This document shows, one piece after another, positions 1-9,155 of a DNA stretch of 64,000 nt. The translations under genes and the position numbers were made by a program. The notes under the pieces are model-generated. The model was not told where the DNA came from. It saw only the letters and a list, made by a program, of their open reading frames with translations, and did not search any database. Origin of the DNA: Bacteroidetes bacterium UBA1941 (GTDB taxonomy: Bacteria; Bacteroidota; Bacteroidia; Chitinophagales; LD1); the NCBI GenBank assembly GCA_002336805.1, contig DDEZ01000002.1:248001-312000 (forward strand). Reading direction: 5' to 3'. Positions within the stretch are counted from its first letter, which is position 1; every line of letters begins with the position of its first letter.

Positions 1-790
1 GTACTTCATCCCATTTGGCTCCGCTACGCTGATACTCAAACCGGGGGCCGATATCGTCTATACTGAGATTGAGATAGACGTTTTTAAATGCTTTGAAAAG
101 GGTGACGAGTTCTTCGGTATAGATAGTGGCATTTGTATTGATGAGCAGGGAGATGTGGCTCGCGTGGCCGGTAGCCACACAGTAGCGCATCAGGTCTATG
201 TTTTCCTCTGCCATCAGCGGCTCTCCGCCAAAAAAGCCTATCTGGTCAAAATGCGGTACCCAGCTCCGGATGATCTCCTGGTTTTCCGCAGTCATATTGA
301 AGTGCAGCTCGGCCTGCTCTCGCTTGTATAGTTCTTTTGCCTCCTTGATCCAGCGGGAGGATGCGTGCGGGCCACATATCCGGCAGCGGAGGTTGCATAC
401 ATTGCTGGCGTTGATCTCCACCCTGCGTGGAGCTGTGGGGTGCTGTACCTGCTCCTCGGTGATGCCATAGCCGTAGGAGTCATAGCGCATGGGCTTCAGG
501 CCCAGGCCTTGCTCCCGCCAGCACTGATTGCAGCCAGCGCTGCGTATGTTCTTTAGAAAGTTGTCGCGCAGCCGGTTCATGTATTCTGAGTTCCAGGCTT
601 GCTCTATGGTATGATCTTTCACCGTCAGCTCGTTACCATTTTCTATCATAAAGTTGTCATGGTGGCTACAGGGCATATACTTGCCATCTGCTGAGAGCAG
701 CACCTGAAAAAATGGATAGTAGCAAAAATCCGTTTTGGCCGGATCCCGCTGGTCGGTTTGCGGCGTCTTGCCTAAGAGCGAGGAGATCAT
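1..790 (-). CDS. Radical SAM protein with N-terminal twitch/SPASM-like cysteines (partial, C-terminus off the left edge)
   Basis: The frame is open from an ATG at 790 to the window edge, giving 263 visible residues. An in-frame TAA three codons upstream fixes the start. The radical SAM signature CNLRCRIC lies at about residues 132-139 (C132, C136, C139) and would bind the 4Fe-4S cluster that cleaves S-adenosylmethionine. A GGEPL motif follows. Cysteines near residues 23, 41, 87 and 90 precede the core and look like an auxiliary-cluster (twitch/SPASM) half-domain. Proteins with this order are known in Bacteroidota and cyanobacterial surface-glycan loci. The substrate is unknown. It is divergent from the acyl carrier protein gene, with 86 bases between them. 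Confidence 0.85.
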   Translation of the reverse strand, partial: MISSLLGKTPQTDQRDPAKTDFCYYPFFQVLLSADGKYMPCSHHDNFMIENGNELTVKDHTIEQAWNSEYMNRLRDNFLKNIRSAGCNQCWREQGLGLKPMRYDSYGYGITEEQVQHPTAPRRVEINASNVCNLRCRICGPHASSRWIKEAKELYKREQAELHFNMTAENQEIIRSWVPHFDQIGFFGGEPLMAEENIDLMRYCVATGHASHISLLINTNATIYTEELVTLFKAFKNVYLNLSIDDIGPRFEYQRSGAKWDEV

Positions 791-876
791 ATCTGTTTAC
801 AAATTAGCGAAAACTTCAGATAACAGTAAATTGTATCAGACAGGGTAGGCTATGACTATTTTTTTACCTTTATCGT

Positions 877-1104
877 ATGCAGTTAGAAGACTTTACCGGA
901 AAATTTGTGGATTGCCTCAGTGCTGTACCGGCTACACCGGTAGATGGGGGGACACATTTCAAAAAACTGGAAGAGTGGAGCTCTATTTTTGCCCTGATAG
1001 TGATAGCTATGGTAGACTCGGAGTATGGCAAAACCCTGACCTCTGAAGACATCCGCAATGCGAATACTATCAATGACCTTTTTGTGATCATCCAATCCAA
1101 GTAA
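877..1104 (+). CDS. Acyl carrier protein
   Basis: This 75-residue acidic protein has the four-helix pattern of acyl carrier proteins, including a C-terminal EDIRNANTINDL stretch typical of helices III-IV. The phosphopantetheine attachment motif, normally DSL, reads WSSI, so S36 is the expected modified serine; the residue before it is serine instead of aspartate. It would carry an acyl thioester for the ketosynthase next door. Its TAA stop shares a base with the ATG of the next gene (TAATG), which implies translational coupling. It is probably a dedicated carrier for this locus and not the housekeeping AcpP. Confidence 0.85.
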   Translation: MQLEDFTGKFVDCLSAVPATPVDGGTHFKKLEEWSSIFALIVIAMVDSEYGKTLTSEDIRNANTINDLFVIIQSK

Positions 1105-2156
1105 TGGCTGTATTATCCGTACACAATGTAGCACTGAGAGGGATCAGCGCCTGTGTGCCGTCACTCCGTGAGGATAATATGGACCTGCCCCTCATACCGC
1201 AAAATCAGCGTGACACCTTTGTGAAAACCACGGGTATCAGGTATAGGCGTATAGCCGGGCAGGGTACTACTGCGGCTGACCTCTGCCGGATCAGTACCGA
1301 GAGACTGCTGAGAGAGCTGGGCTGGCAGGCATCTGATATAGAGCTGCTGATCTTTGTGACGCAGACACCCGACTATGTGATACCAAACTCTGCCTCTATC
1401 ATCCAGCAGCAGCTGGGCCTGCCCAAGACCTGCCTGGCTATGGATATCAACCTCGGCTGCTCGGGATATGTATACGGCCTGTCTGTCATCGGTTCCCTGC
1501 TACAGAATATGCCGGGCAAAAGGGGACTGCTGCTGGTAGGCGACTGCTCTTCTGCGATAGTATCGGCTAGAGATAAGGCTACCTATCCCCTTTTTAGCGA
1601 TGCGGGATCTGCTACAGCTATAGAGTATAAAGAGGGTGAAATATGGCATTTTAATCTCCAGACAGATGGCGCAGGCTATGAGGATATAATGGTAAAGGGC
1701 GGCGGCATGAGGCATCCGTTTGGTCCGGACTCGCTCAGAGAGCATGAGTATGCGGCCGGTGAGGTCCGCTCAGACCTGCAGATGAAGCTGGATGGGGTCA
1801 ATATCTTCAACTTTGCACTGCGTGAGGTGGCGCCCAATATAGAAACACTACTCAGGGCATCTCAGACGGATCAAGCCTCTATAGATTTTTTTGTCCTTCA
1901 TCAGGCCAATAAGCTCATACTCGAGTGCGTGCGGAAAAAGCTAAAGGAAGATTCCTCCCGGTTTCCCTACTCCCTCCATGATTTTGGCAACACAAGCTCG
2001 GCCTCTATCCCGGTCACTATCGTAGCTCAGCTACAGGAGGCATTACGGGCCCAGGACCGTAGACTGCTGCTCTGTGGCTTTGGTGTAGGACTGTCATGGG
2101 GATCAGCTATCGTGCCAGCACACAGCCTGCAAATAATAGACCTGATAGAAATATAA
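1104..2156 (+). CDS. 3-oxoacyl-ACP synthase III (FabH-like ketosynthase)
   Basis: The 350-residue length matches the KAS III family. The catalytic triad is visible: C119 in GCSGY, H266 in LHQAN and N296 in FGNTS. The family condenses an acyl-CoA starter with malonyl-ACP, or transfers an acyl group in specialised pathways. Coupling to the preceding carrier protein suggests that the two work together. The surrounding glycosyltransferases and acetyltransferase make a specialised acylation or secondary-metabolite role more likely than primary fatty acid initiation. Housekeeping fabH is usually found near rpmF or plsX, and neither is seen here. Confidence 0.88.
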   Translation: MAVLSVHNVALRGISACVPSLREDNMDLPLIPQNQRDTFVKTTGIRYRRIAGQGTTAADLCRISTERLLRELGWQASDIELLIFVTQTPDYVIPNSASIIQQQLGLPKTCLAMDINLGCSGYVYGLSVIGSLLQNMPGKRGLLLVGDCSSAIVSARDKATYPLFSDAGSATAIEYKEGEIWHFNLQTDGAGYEDIMVKGGGMRHPFGPDSLREHEYAAGEVRSDLQMKLDGVNIFNFALREVAPNIETLLRASQTDQASIDFFVLHQANKLILECVRKKLKEDSSRFPYSLHDFGNTSSASIPVTIVAQLQEALRAQDRRLLLCGFGVGLSWGSAIVPAHSLQIIDLIEI

Positions 2157-2186
2157 GCAGGAAAGACTATATTAGGGTGCAGTCAC

Positions 2187-3110
2187 ATGGAGCATCCTGT
2201 ATACTCTGTTATCATTCCGGTTTTCAATAGTGAGCAAACGCTGACAGAGCTGTGCGCGCGCATCATTTCTTTTTTTGAAACGCGGGGAGAAGCTGCGGAG
2301 ATACTGATGATCAATGACGGCAGCGCTGATGGCAGCTGGGATATGATCAGCTCGCTGTGCCGGCAGTATCCTCAGCGGGTCACAGGGATCAATCTCTCCA
2401 GAAATTTCGGACAGCATAAAGCACTCCTCTGCGGGCTGAAGCACTGCAAGGGCCAGTATGCTATCACCATAGATGATGACCTCCAGTATCATCCCGAGGA
2501 TATAGCCCAGCTCATAGCCTGCCAGCAGGCAGAAGCCGCAGATATAGTCTATGGTGTTTTTGATAAAAAGAAGCATCATTTCCTCCGTAATATAGGCAGT
2601 CATCTGGTCGCTGGGATATTTGAGAAATATGCCCACATGCCGCAAAAGGGCTCCTCCTTCAAACTGATCAGCCGTCATATCATTGACCAGATCCGCAGCT
2701 ACAATCATCCTTACGTATTTCTGGATGAGGTGATAGGCTGGTATAGCCGCCGTACCGCCTATGTCAGCGTACGCCACGAAGACAGGAAAGCCGGGCAATC
2801 CGGATATACTACATTGCGGCTGATCAGGTATACCATCCAGATCATCCTGACCTATACTACTCTGCCGCTGCAGCTGATCACCTGGCTCGGCCTTATCTCA
2901 TTTTTCGTGTGCCTGGGTATCATCATGTACTTTGTGTACATGAAGTATACTTATGGAGCCGAGCTTGGTTTTACGGCGCTGATCGTATCTATATTTATGT
3001 CTACCGGAGTTATCCTTTTTTGCATAGGGATCATAGGTGAATACCTGAGCCGGTTATTCATTATCCAGACAGATAAGCCTATCTTTATAGTAAAAGAAAT
3101 AATCCGGTGA
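2187..3110 (+). CDS. Membrane-anchored GT2 glycosyltransferase (DPM1/ArnC/GtrB type)
   Basis: This 307-residue protein starts with the GT2 fold (YSVIIPVFNSE) and carries the nucleotide-sugar motif DDDLQYHPED near residue 95. The C-terminal 80 residues hold two long hydrophobic segments, as in polyprenyl-phosphate glycosyltransferases such as GtrB and ArnC. The expected reaction is transfer of a sugar from a nucleotide donor to undecaprenyl phosphate at the inner membrane face. Its TGA stop overlaps the GTG start of the following acetyltransferase. The sugar is not predictable. Confidence 0.88.
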   Translation: MEHPVYSVIIPVFNSEQTLTELCARIISFFETRGEAAEILMINDGSADGSWDMISSLCRQYPQRVTGINLSRNFGQHKALLCGLKHCKGQYAITIDDDLQYHPEDIAQLIACQQAEAADIVYGVFDKKKHHFLRNIGSHLVAGIFEKYAHMPQKGSSFKLISRHIIDQIRSYNHPYVFLDEVIGWYSRRTAYVSVRHEDRKAGQSGYTTLRLIRYTIQIILTYTTLPLQLITWLGLISFFVCLGIIMYFVYMKYTYGAELGFTALIVSIFMSTGVILFCIGIIGEYLSRLFIIQTDKPIFIVKEIIR

Positions 3111-3754
3111 TCATCAGGAAATATGGGTTGGAGCTGGTCAGGCTACGTGCAGAGCACATAGAGATGATACGCCACTGGAGAAATGACCCCAAGATCCAGA
3201 AGCACATGTTTTTTCAGGCTACTATCACTCCTGATATGCAGCAGCGCTGGTTTGACTCTATCAATAATGACCAGAATTATTACTTCCTCATCTATACCGG
3301 CCAGGAGCCCTGCGGTCTTATCAGTATTTCATCTATAGACTTTGAGACGCGCAATGCTTTTGCCGGACTCTTCATCTATGATGACCGGTATATAGGCACC
3401 GATGTGCCGGTCAGGGCATCGCTGAGTATACTGGATGTCTTCTTTACGTTTACCAATCTGGAGTCTATGTATGCCAAGGTGCGTGATTCCAATATAGTAG
3501 CCCATTTATACAACACATCTCTTGGATTCAAACGCACAAAAAAGATCGAACTGGGCCAGGGCTACGAGTACTGCCTCAAAAGAGAAAACTACCTCCAGGC
3601 TACTACACTGCTACACCGTGCTACACGCCAGCTTTATGGAGATAAAACTTCACTCGAGTTTGATCAAAATGACCCGATAGATAAAGAGCTGAAAAAGAGT
3701 TTTGAAGCCTCGCTGGCTGCATCTGTACGGCCAGATGGACTGGAGGTGATCTGA
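3107..3754 (+). CDS. GNAT-family N-acetyltransferase
   Basis: This 215-residue protein has the RimJ/RimL-like opening (LRAEHIEMIRHWRNDP) and the typical end of a GNAT domain, in which neighbour residues of the Y-x-x-x-L-G-F type occur (LYNTSLGFKRT near residue 140). The GTG start at 3107 overlaps the stop of the GT2 gene by four bases. Proteins of this type acetylate amino-sugar nucleotides (PseH-like) or protein N-termini. The glycan context favours a sugar or lipid-linked sugar substrate. The last 50 residues fall outside the domain. It converges with the next gene, with two bases between the stops. Confidence 0.8.
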   Translation: MIIRKYGLELVRLRAEHIEMIRHWRNDPKIQKHMFFQATITPDMQQRWFDSINNDQNYYFLIYTGQEPCGLISISSIDFETRNAFAGLFIYDDRYIGTDVPVRASLSILDVFFTFTNLESMYAKVRDSNIVAHLYNTSLGFKRTKKIELGQGYEYCLKRENYLQATTLLHRATRQLYGDKTSLEFDQNDPIDKELKKSFEASLAASVRPDGLEVI

Positions 3755-3756
3755 CA

Positions 3757-4659
3757 TCAGCGCGAGAGGATGCGCCAGCGTATCTCGTCCAGCAGGATCT
3801 TTATCTTGCTACCTAGTGTTTTTCCCTCCAGCTCCAGCATCAGTGCCGTGGAGTAGCATGGATTCAGTGCATATTTCAGCATGCGTACAGGCAGTGGCAG
3901 ATCACTATATGGAAACTTGCGGCTATCAAAGTCTGGTTTCAGCGCCGGTCTTATTTGCTCTTCATATATTTTCCGGTTATGCTGATATAAATCTTTATCT
4001 ACCGGAGGCATGACCTCCATGCCTATATGAAAGGTCAGGTGCATATCATCTACATGCTTCAGCCGCGCAGCACGTGTGATGATATTATGCAGCAGGCTCA
4101 CCTCTATGAACGGAACGCCTATGCAAATATCACCCAGTATGAATCGTGGCAGCAGGTCCCGGTGAAATACGAAACAGTCATAGCCAGGATGTGAGCCTCC
4201 GATCTCAGCATACATCTGAGGCAGCTCTGAGATGGCATGATACCTCCTGGATATCCTACGCCTATTGATCACTATGGCATCGTGGCCAGCTGCTATATAC
4301 TCCGCCACCGCATCGTAGAAGTGGGGCATGAGCGCTATATCGGCATTGGTATAGATCAGCCATTCGGCATCAGTAGAGGCATGCAGGCGGTAGAGGATAT
4401 CGCTTATGAACGGCAGTTTCTTCTTAGCAGCAAAAGATGGTATGCCCCGTATAGAGCGCTCCAGATCCGCCGTCTTCTTAAAAAAGTCTGGGATGATGGC
4501 ATGGTCTTCCGCATAGGAAGTAGAAAACAACTCTATCTGCCTGTCAGTAGCAAAGGCCCTGGCTCTCCGCATACTCTCAAAAGTGATGGGCTGTACCACA
4601 GCCAGCTCTGACCCGTCCGGCGTTTTGACTGGATTGACGATGTGGGCTATGCGGATCAT
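3757..4659 (-). CDS. Putative GT-A-fold glycosyltransferase
   Basis: This 300-residue protein has no signal peptide. It contains a nucleotide-sugar-like stretch WLIYTNADIALMPHF near residue 100, where NADI stands in for a DxD motif, and an IGGSHPGYDCFVF segment. It resembles loosely annotated glycosyltransferase-like proteins of surface polysaccharide loci, but I cannot assign a CAZy family. It lies convergent with the acetyltransferase gene and downstream, on the same strand, of the large T9SS protein, from which a strong terminator separates it. It therefore probably has its own promoter. Confidence 0.6.
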   Translation of the reverse strand: MIRIAHIVNPVKTPDGSELAVVQPITFESMRRARAFATDRQIELFSTSYAEDHAIIPDFFKKTADLERSIRGIPSFAAKKKLPFISDILYRLHASTDAEWLIYTNADIALMPHFYDAVAEYIAAGHDAIVINRRRISRRYHAISELPQMYAEIGGSHPGYDCFVFHRDLLPRFILGDICIGVPFIEVSLLHNIITRAARLKHVDDMHLTFHIGMEVMPPVDKDLYQHNRKIYEEQIRPALKPDFDSRKFPYSDLPLPVRMLKYALNPCYSTALMLELEGKTLGSKIKILLDEIRWRILSR

Positions 4660-4689
4660 ACGGCTACTAAGCTATATAAAACAAAAATA

Positions 4690-4713
4690 AAAGGCGCCCA
4701 TGTGGGCGCCTTT
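4690..4713 (-). terminator. Rho-independent terminator of the large T9SS repeat-protein gene
   Basis: This is a perfect 11-base inverted repeat (AAAGGCGCCCA, 2-base spacer, TGGGCGCCTTT). Read on the minus strand it is followed by TTATTTTTGT, a usable U-tract, 24 bases after the stop of the gene ending at 4737. On the plus strand the U-tract is weak, so termination should be mainly in the minus direction. Confidence 0.85.
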
Positions 4714-4736
4714 ATACAACATTATGTGCTACGAGA

Positions 4737-7700
4737 TTATTTGGTCACTACCAGTTTCTTTGTAGTAAATGCATTGCCGGCATATACAGTGACAGAGTAT
4801 GTGCCCTGAGCCAGATCAGAAATATCGAATGTAGAGACGTTATAGCCCTCTGCCAGCTGCCAAGGCTGATTCAGTACTACACGACCAAGCATATCAGTGA
4901 TAGTCACAGACGCTTTCTGACCAGAGGTAGTGAGTATACCAAGCTGCACAGAGTTGACAGCAGGGTTAGGCACCATATCCTCAAAGCTGAAGCCCTTGTC
5001 GCCCAGGAGCGATGCTGATACGATCTCAGAGCGAGTAGACTGGCCATCAAAGTCTACCTGCTTCAGGCGGTAGTAATAGACCATGCCCGGCTGTACTGTG
5101 CGGTCACTGTATGAGTATGATAGCTGTGTATTGCTATTGCCATGACCATCTACCCATGCTATCTGGGTAAAGTCTGATCCGTTTGTGCTACGCTCTATAG
5201 CAAAGCCACTGTTATTGATCTCAGATGCGGTAGCCCAGTCGAGGTCTATATATTTATTCTCAATAGCATCAGCAGTCAGGTAGAGCAGCGTGACCGGCAG
5301 CGGCGTATTGTTTGTATTCTGGCCGTGTATGTAGAATCCCGACCATGAGGTCACGTTCATACATACTTCCCATACGTTGTTGTAGGTCACTCCGTTCACC
5401 GTAGGATTATGTGTCTTGGATGTAGGCGTGAGTACCAGGCGGGAGGTATTGCTCGTAGGTGTTTCGCCTGCACCATGGAATTTTGTCACTACTGCATTGG
5501 ACAGGTTGGTTTGGAATGTAGGATAGTATGACGGAGCGCTATGGTTATCATTTGCTGATGATGATGTATTGAGCGCCGATACCTCTGCATCTGTCATGTA
5601 GAGGCACACGCTGGCTGAGCCTGCAGTATTAGTAGGAGATATCTTGAAGTGGCGCTGCAGGTAGCTCTGCGGATTGGTCGGGCCAAACTGCTGTACGGAG
5701 GCATCGCGGGTCACTACCACGTTTGTAGAGCCGAGTGTGCCGCCACCATCGGTGATCTTCACCATCAGGTTGCCACTATTGTCATAGAATACCTTTTGAG
5801 CACCTGTCGATATTGTACACGCATATGTATCGCCGCTGGTCAGTGTACGTGTAGGATACGATACCGGGCTGCCGGAGATCGTGCTTGGCGTACAGCCATT
5901 GGCATCGGATACGAGAGAGAGAGAGCAGGAGGTATTGCTGGTGGCATCCAGCTCAAACGGCGAGAGCTGATTTGTAAATGCTGTGCCACATACAGTAAAG
6001 TTGTATGGAGATGTGCCTCCGGTGATGGTCACAGTAGCAGTGTGGCCACCATTACATGGATCTATGACGTCAGAGATGCTGGCACCTGTAGGGCCATTAG
6101 ATACCGAATTGCTGGTACTGGCAGCAGTAGGACCAGTACAGCCGGAGCCATTGGTATAGTTTACAGTTACTGTTTTGCTACCGGTAGTGAGCCATTGTAC
6201 TGTAGCAGTACTATTGGTGCTGCCACCTCCTGCTACCAGGGTATAGTCTACACCCGCCGTACCGCTAAATGTCCAGGTGTAGCTAGACTGTCCGGACTGC
6301 GTAGTGTATACGATCGAGTTTGAGGTACAGAATGCACCTGACGTACTGAGAGTAGGAGTCGGGCTGGCGTTTACTACAGTGGTCGTAGCGCCTGGAGTAG
6401 GTGCGGGACAGCTACCATTTGAGTAGCTGATGCCTACAGTCTTGGTGCCTGTAGTGAGCCACTGCAGTGTTACCGTATTATCAGTAGACCCCAGACCACC
6501 TGATATGATATTATAGTCCAGCCCTGCAGTACCGAAGTTGGACCATACATAGTTAGTATAGCCGGACTGAGTAGTATAGGTAGCATTAGTATAGGTGCAG
6601 ATAGGGCTGGCAGGTACAGTGCTGAAAGTAGGAGTCGGCGTAGTGGTCACTGTCACAGTAGTAGATACGCCGCCGGCACCATTGCATGGCGATGGCCCTG
6701 TGATAGACACCCAGTAGCTGGTAGTAGAGACAGGTGTCACTGAGTAGGTGACTGATGTAGCACCAGGTATGGCACTTGTGCCTACTACGTTTCCTGTACC
6801 CCACTGATAGTTGGCTCCTGTGCCCAGTGAGCCACCGGTGGCCGTCAGTGTAGTGCCGGTGCCGCTGCAGAGAGATGTGGTGCCGCTGATGCCAGTGACA
6901 GCTGTAGATGGTACTGCCACAGATACGGTAGCGGTAGCGCTGCCACCAGGATTGGAGCACGGAGCAGTAGTGCCGGTCACTGATACCCAGTATGATGTAG
7001 TAGACGAAGGAGTCACCGTGGCTGTGGTAGATGTAGAGGTCTGGAATACCCCTGTACCTACCGAGCCGGTACCCCATACATAGTTAGCTCCCGTGCCGAG
7101 AGTGCCGCCTATGGCTGTCAGTGTAGCAGTTGAGCCTTGGCAAATGGTGCCACCACCAGTGATTGCCACAGGAGCGGTAGATGGATTATTGACAGTTACG
7201 GAAGTGGTCGCGCTGCCTCCCGGGTTGCTGCACGGAGAGGCTGTACCCGTCACAGACACCCAGTAGGTGGTCGTAGCAGAAGGTGTCACAGTAGCTGTAG
7301 TGGATGTGGAAAGCTGGAATACACCTGTACCCACAGAACCTGTACCCCATACATACTGTGCGCTGGTACCTAGTGTGCCGCCCGTCGCAGTCAGCGTCAC
7401 TGATGAGCCCTGGCAGATAGTGGTGCCTCCGCCGGTGATTGCCGTAGGAGCTGTAGATGGATTATTGACTGTCACGGTGGTAGAGACACCACCGGCACCG
7501 CCACATGGCGCGGGGCCTGTGACAGATACCCAGTATGACGTAGTAGATGATGGTGTAGGAGTATAAGAAACAGAAGTAGCTCCGCCTATCGGACTAGTAC
7601 CGACTGTACTGCCAGTGCCCCACTGATAGGTAGCGCCCGTACCTAGAGAGCCCCCCAGAGCCGTCAGTGTCGTACTGCTACCCTGGCATATCAGTGTGGA

Positions 7701-9155
7701 CCCGCTGATGCTCGTCACGGCAGATGATGGCGTGTTGACAGTGACTGTAGCTGTGGCACCACCGGATGGGCTACCGCATGGAGCCGCGCCTGTCACTGAT
7801 ACCCAGTAGGTAGTAGTAGATGAAGGTGTGACCGAATAGGAGGCTGATGTAGCGCCGCTTATCGGGCTGGTGCCCACCGTACCGCCTGTACCCCACTGAT
7901 AGGTAGCACCTGTACCCAGTGAGCCGCCTGTAGCAGTCAGTGTAGTGCCTGTGCCATTGCACACCAGCGTAGTACCGCTGATACCTGTAGGTGCAGTAGA
8001 TGGCGTATTGACCGTGATAGTAGTAGTAGCCCCTCCGGATGGACTGCCGCATGGTGCAGCGCCTGTCACGGAGACCCAATAGCTGGTGGTAGATGAAGGA
8101 GTAGGCGTATAAGAAGCAGAAGTAGCTCCACCTATCGGGCTGGTGCCCACTGTACTGCCGGTTCCCCACTGATAGGTAGCCCCGGTGCCTAATGAACCAC
8201 CGGCCGCAGTTAGAGTGACACCCGAGCCCTGGCAGATAGTGGCTCCGCCGCCGGTGATACTGGTAGGTGCGGTAGATGCTGTATTCACGGTCACTGTAGT
8301 ACTGAGGCAGGCTGTATTAGAGCTGCACGGAGCCGGGTCTTCATACCTGGCATAGTAGGTCGTAGTACTGGTCGGTGCTACCAGGATGCTGGCGCCTGTA
8401 CCTACAGCTGTACCGCTACCGCAGCCTCCGGCATACCATTTCACAGAAGAGCCGGTACCTACCGAGCCCCCCGATACACTTAGAGTCGTATTGCCGCCAT
8501 TACATATGGTCGTATTGCCACTGATGGAAGTAGGAGCACTGGATGAGGCATTGATGGTCACAGTCTGGCTGGAGCAGCCTGACCAGCAGCCGCCGTTATT
8601 AGCATTGTAATAGTAGGTACCTGAGGACGATACTGTTTGTGATGTGGAGGCTGTAGCAGTAGAGGTGCCACAGTTAGTCGTATTTTGCCAGTAGGCTGTA
8701 CCATTGGTGGCTGCAGCTGTCACTGCGACAGAGTTGCACGATGTGCCACCTCCACCTGTGGTCAGGCCCGGAGTCACCAGTTTATAGCTGAGTACTGCTG
8801 ATGAGGTGGTCCACGTACCTGTATTTCTGTAGATACCTACGTTCCAGGTTACCGCACCCGGGGTGAAATTGGTAGTTCCTGTGTAGCGCGTACCGTTGAT
8901 ACACATACCGCTACTTTGAGCATTATCGGTATAAGAAAATTGATACACGACGCCGGCTGCGAAGGTCATGGTCTTAAACTCACCGGCACCCATACTGGTC
9001 GTACTACCACTGCAGGTGGTAGGTGCTGTGATCGTACCGGTGCTGGTGCCGACATTACACTGTGCGGAAACAGACTGGCTTAAACCCAGGCTGCATACCA
9101 GCAGACAGCAGCATAAAAACTGGGACCAGGAAAGAAGGGTAGAGGGTTTTCTCAT
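4737..9155 (-). CDS. Giant secreted Ig-like-repeat protein with T9SS type A sorting domain
   Basis: This 1472-residue protein begins with a signal peptide (residues 1-32, ending VSAQ). The middle consists of about seven copies of a Thr/Gly/Ser-rich module of roughly 90 residues with the recurring cores TICQGSSVTLTA and TTYWVSVTG. These are followed by two PKD-like segments with YTTQSGY cores and a globular region. The last 75 residues form a Bacteroidota type IX sorting domain (NPAVNSVQLG at the start, KKLVVTK at the end). It would be exported by Sec, cross the outer membrane by T9SS and be anchored or released. No catalytic domain is visible, so adhesion or matrix roles are plausible. Confidence 0.9.
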   Translation of the reverse strand: MRKPSTLLSWSQFLCCCLLVCSLGLSQSVSAQCNVGTSTGTITAPTTCSGSTTSMGAGEFKTMTFAAGVVYQFSYTDNAQSSGMCINGTRYTGTTNFTPGAVTWNVGIYRNTGTWTTSSAVLSYKLVTPGLTTGGGGTSCNSVAVTAAATNGTAYWQNTTNCGTSTATASTSQTVSSSGTYYYNANNGGCWSGCSSQTVTINASSSAPTSISGNTTICNGGNTTLSVSGGSVGTGSSVKWYAGGCGSGTAVGTGASILVAPTSTTTYYARYEDPAPCSSNTACLSTTVTVNTASTAPTSITGGGATICQGSGVTLTAAGGSLGTGATYQWGTGSTVGTSPIGGATSASYTPTPSSTTSYWVSVTGAAPCGSPSGGATTTITVNTPSTAPTGISGTTLVCNGTGTTLTATGGSLGTGATYQWGTGGTVGTSPISGATSASYSVTPSSTTTYWVSVTGAAPCGSPSGGATATVTVNTPSSAVTSISGSTLICQGSSTTLTALGGSLGTGATYQWGTGSTVGTSPIGGATSVSYTPTPSSTTSYWVSVTGPAPCGGAGGVSTTVTVNNPSTAPTAITGGGTTICQGSSVTLTATGGTLGTSAQYVWGTGSVGTGVFQLSTSTTATVTPSATTTYWVSVTGTASPCSNPGGSATTSVTVNNPSTAPVAITGGGTICQGSTATLTAIGGTLGTGANYVWGTGSVGTGVFQTSTSTTATVTPSSTTSYWVSVTGTTAPCSNPGGSATATVSVAVPSTAVTGISGTTSLCSGTGTTLTATGGSLGTGANYQWGTGNVVGTSAIPGATSVTYSVTPVSTTSYWVSITGPSPCNGAGGVSTTVTVTTTPTPTFSTVPASPICTYTNATYTTQSGYTNYVWSNFGTAGLDYNIISGGLGSTDNTVTLQWLTTGTKTVGISYSNGSCPAPTPGATTTVVNASPTPTLSTSGAFCTSNSIVYTTQSGQSSYTWTFSGTAGVDYTLVAGGGSTNSTATVQWLTTGSKTVTVNYTNGSGCTGPTAASTSNSVSNGPTGASISDVIDPCNGGHTATVTITGGTSPYNFTVCGTAFTNQLSPFELDATSNTSCSLSLVSDANGCTPSTISGSPVSYPTRTLTSGDTYACTISTGAQKVFYDNSGNLMVKITDGGGTLGSTNVVVTRDASVQQFGPTNPQSYLQRHFKISPTNTAGSASVCLYMTDAEVSALNTSSSANDNHSAPSYYPTFQTNLSNAVVTKFHGAGETPTSNTSRLVLTPTSKTHNPTVNGVTYNNVWEVCMNVTSWSGFYIHGQNTNNTPLPVTLLYLTADAIENKYIDLDWATASEINNSGFAIERSTNGSDFTQIAWVDGHGNSNTQLSYSYSDRTVQPGMVYYYRLKQVDFDGQSTRSEIVSASLLGDKGFSFEDMVPNPAVNSVQLGILTTSGQKASVTITDMLGRVVLNQPWQLAEGYNVSTFDISDLAQGTYSVTVYAGNAFTTKKLVVTK
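6650..8545 (-). repeat. In-gene tandem repeats encoding about seven Ig-like modules
   Basis: Repeat boundaries, marked by the recurring STAPT(A/S)I(T/S)GG segment, fall near 8540, 8270, 8000, 7720, 7445, 7170 and 6905, with the last unit ending near 6650. The period is about 270 bases. Neighbouring units share long near-identical stretches, so copy number could change by recombination and short-read assemblies could collapse here. Confidence 0.8.

Noticed and set aside
4690..4713. Terminator hairpin acting equally on both strands
   Set aside because: A U-tract follows only on the minus strand; on the plus strand the sequence after the stem is weak.
6650..8545. Regular direct repeats resembling a CRISPR or minisatellite array
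   Set aside because: The period of about 270 bases and an open reading frame through all copies show protein-domain repeats.
5649..8610. Long open frames on the plus strand and in other frames inside the T9SS protein gene
   Set aside because: They are side effects of the biased Thr/Gly/Ser codons of the repeats and encode low-complexity sequence without start context or motifs.
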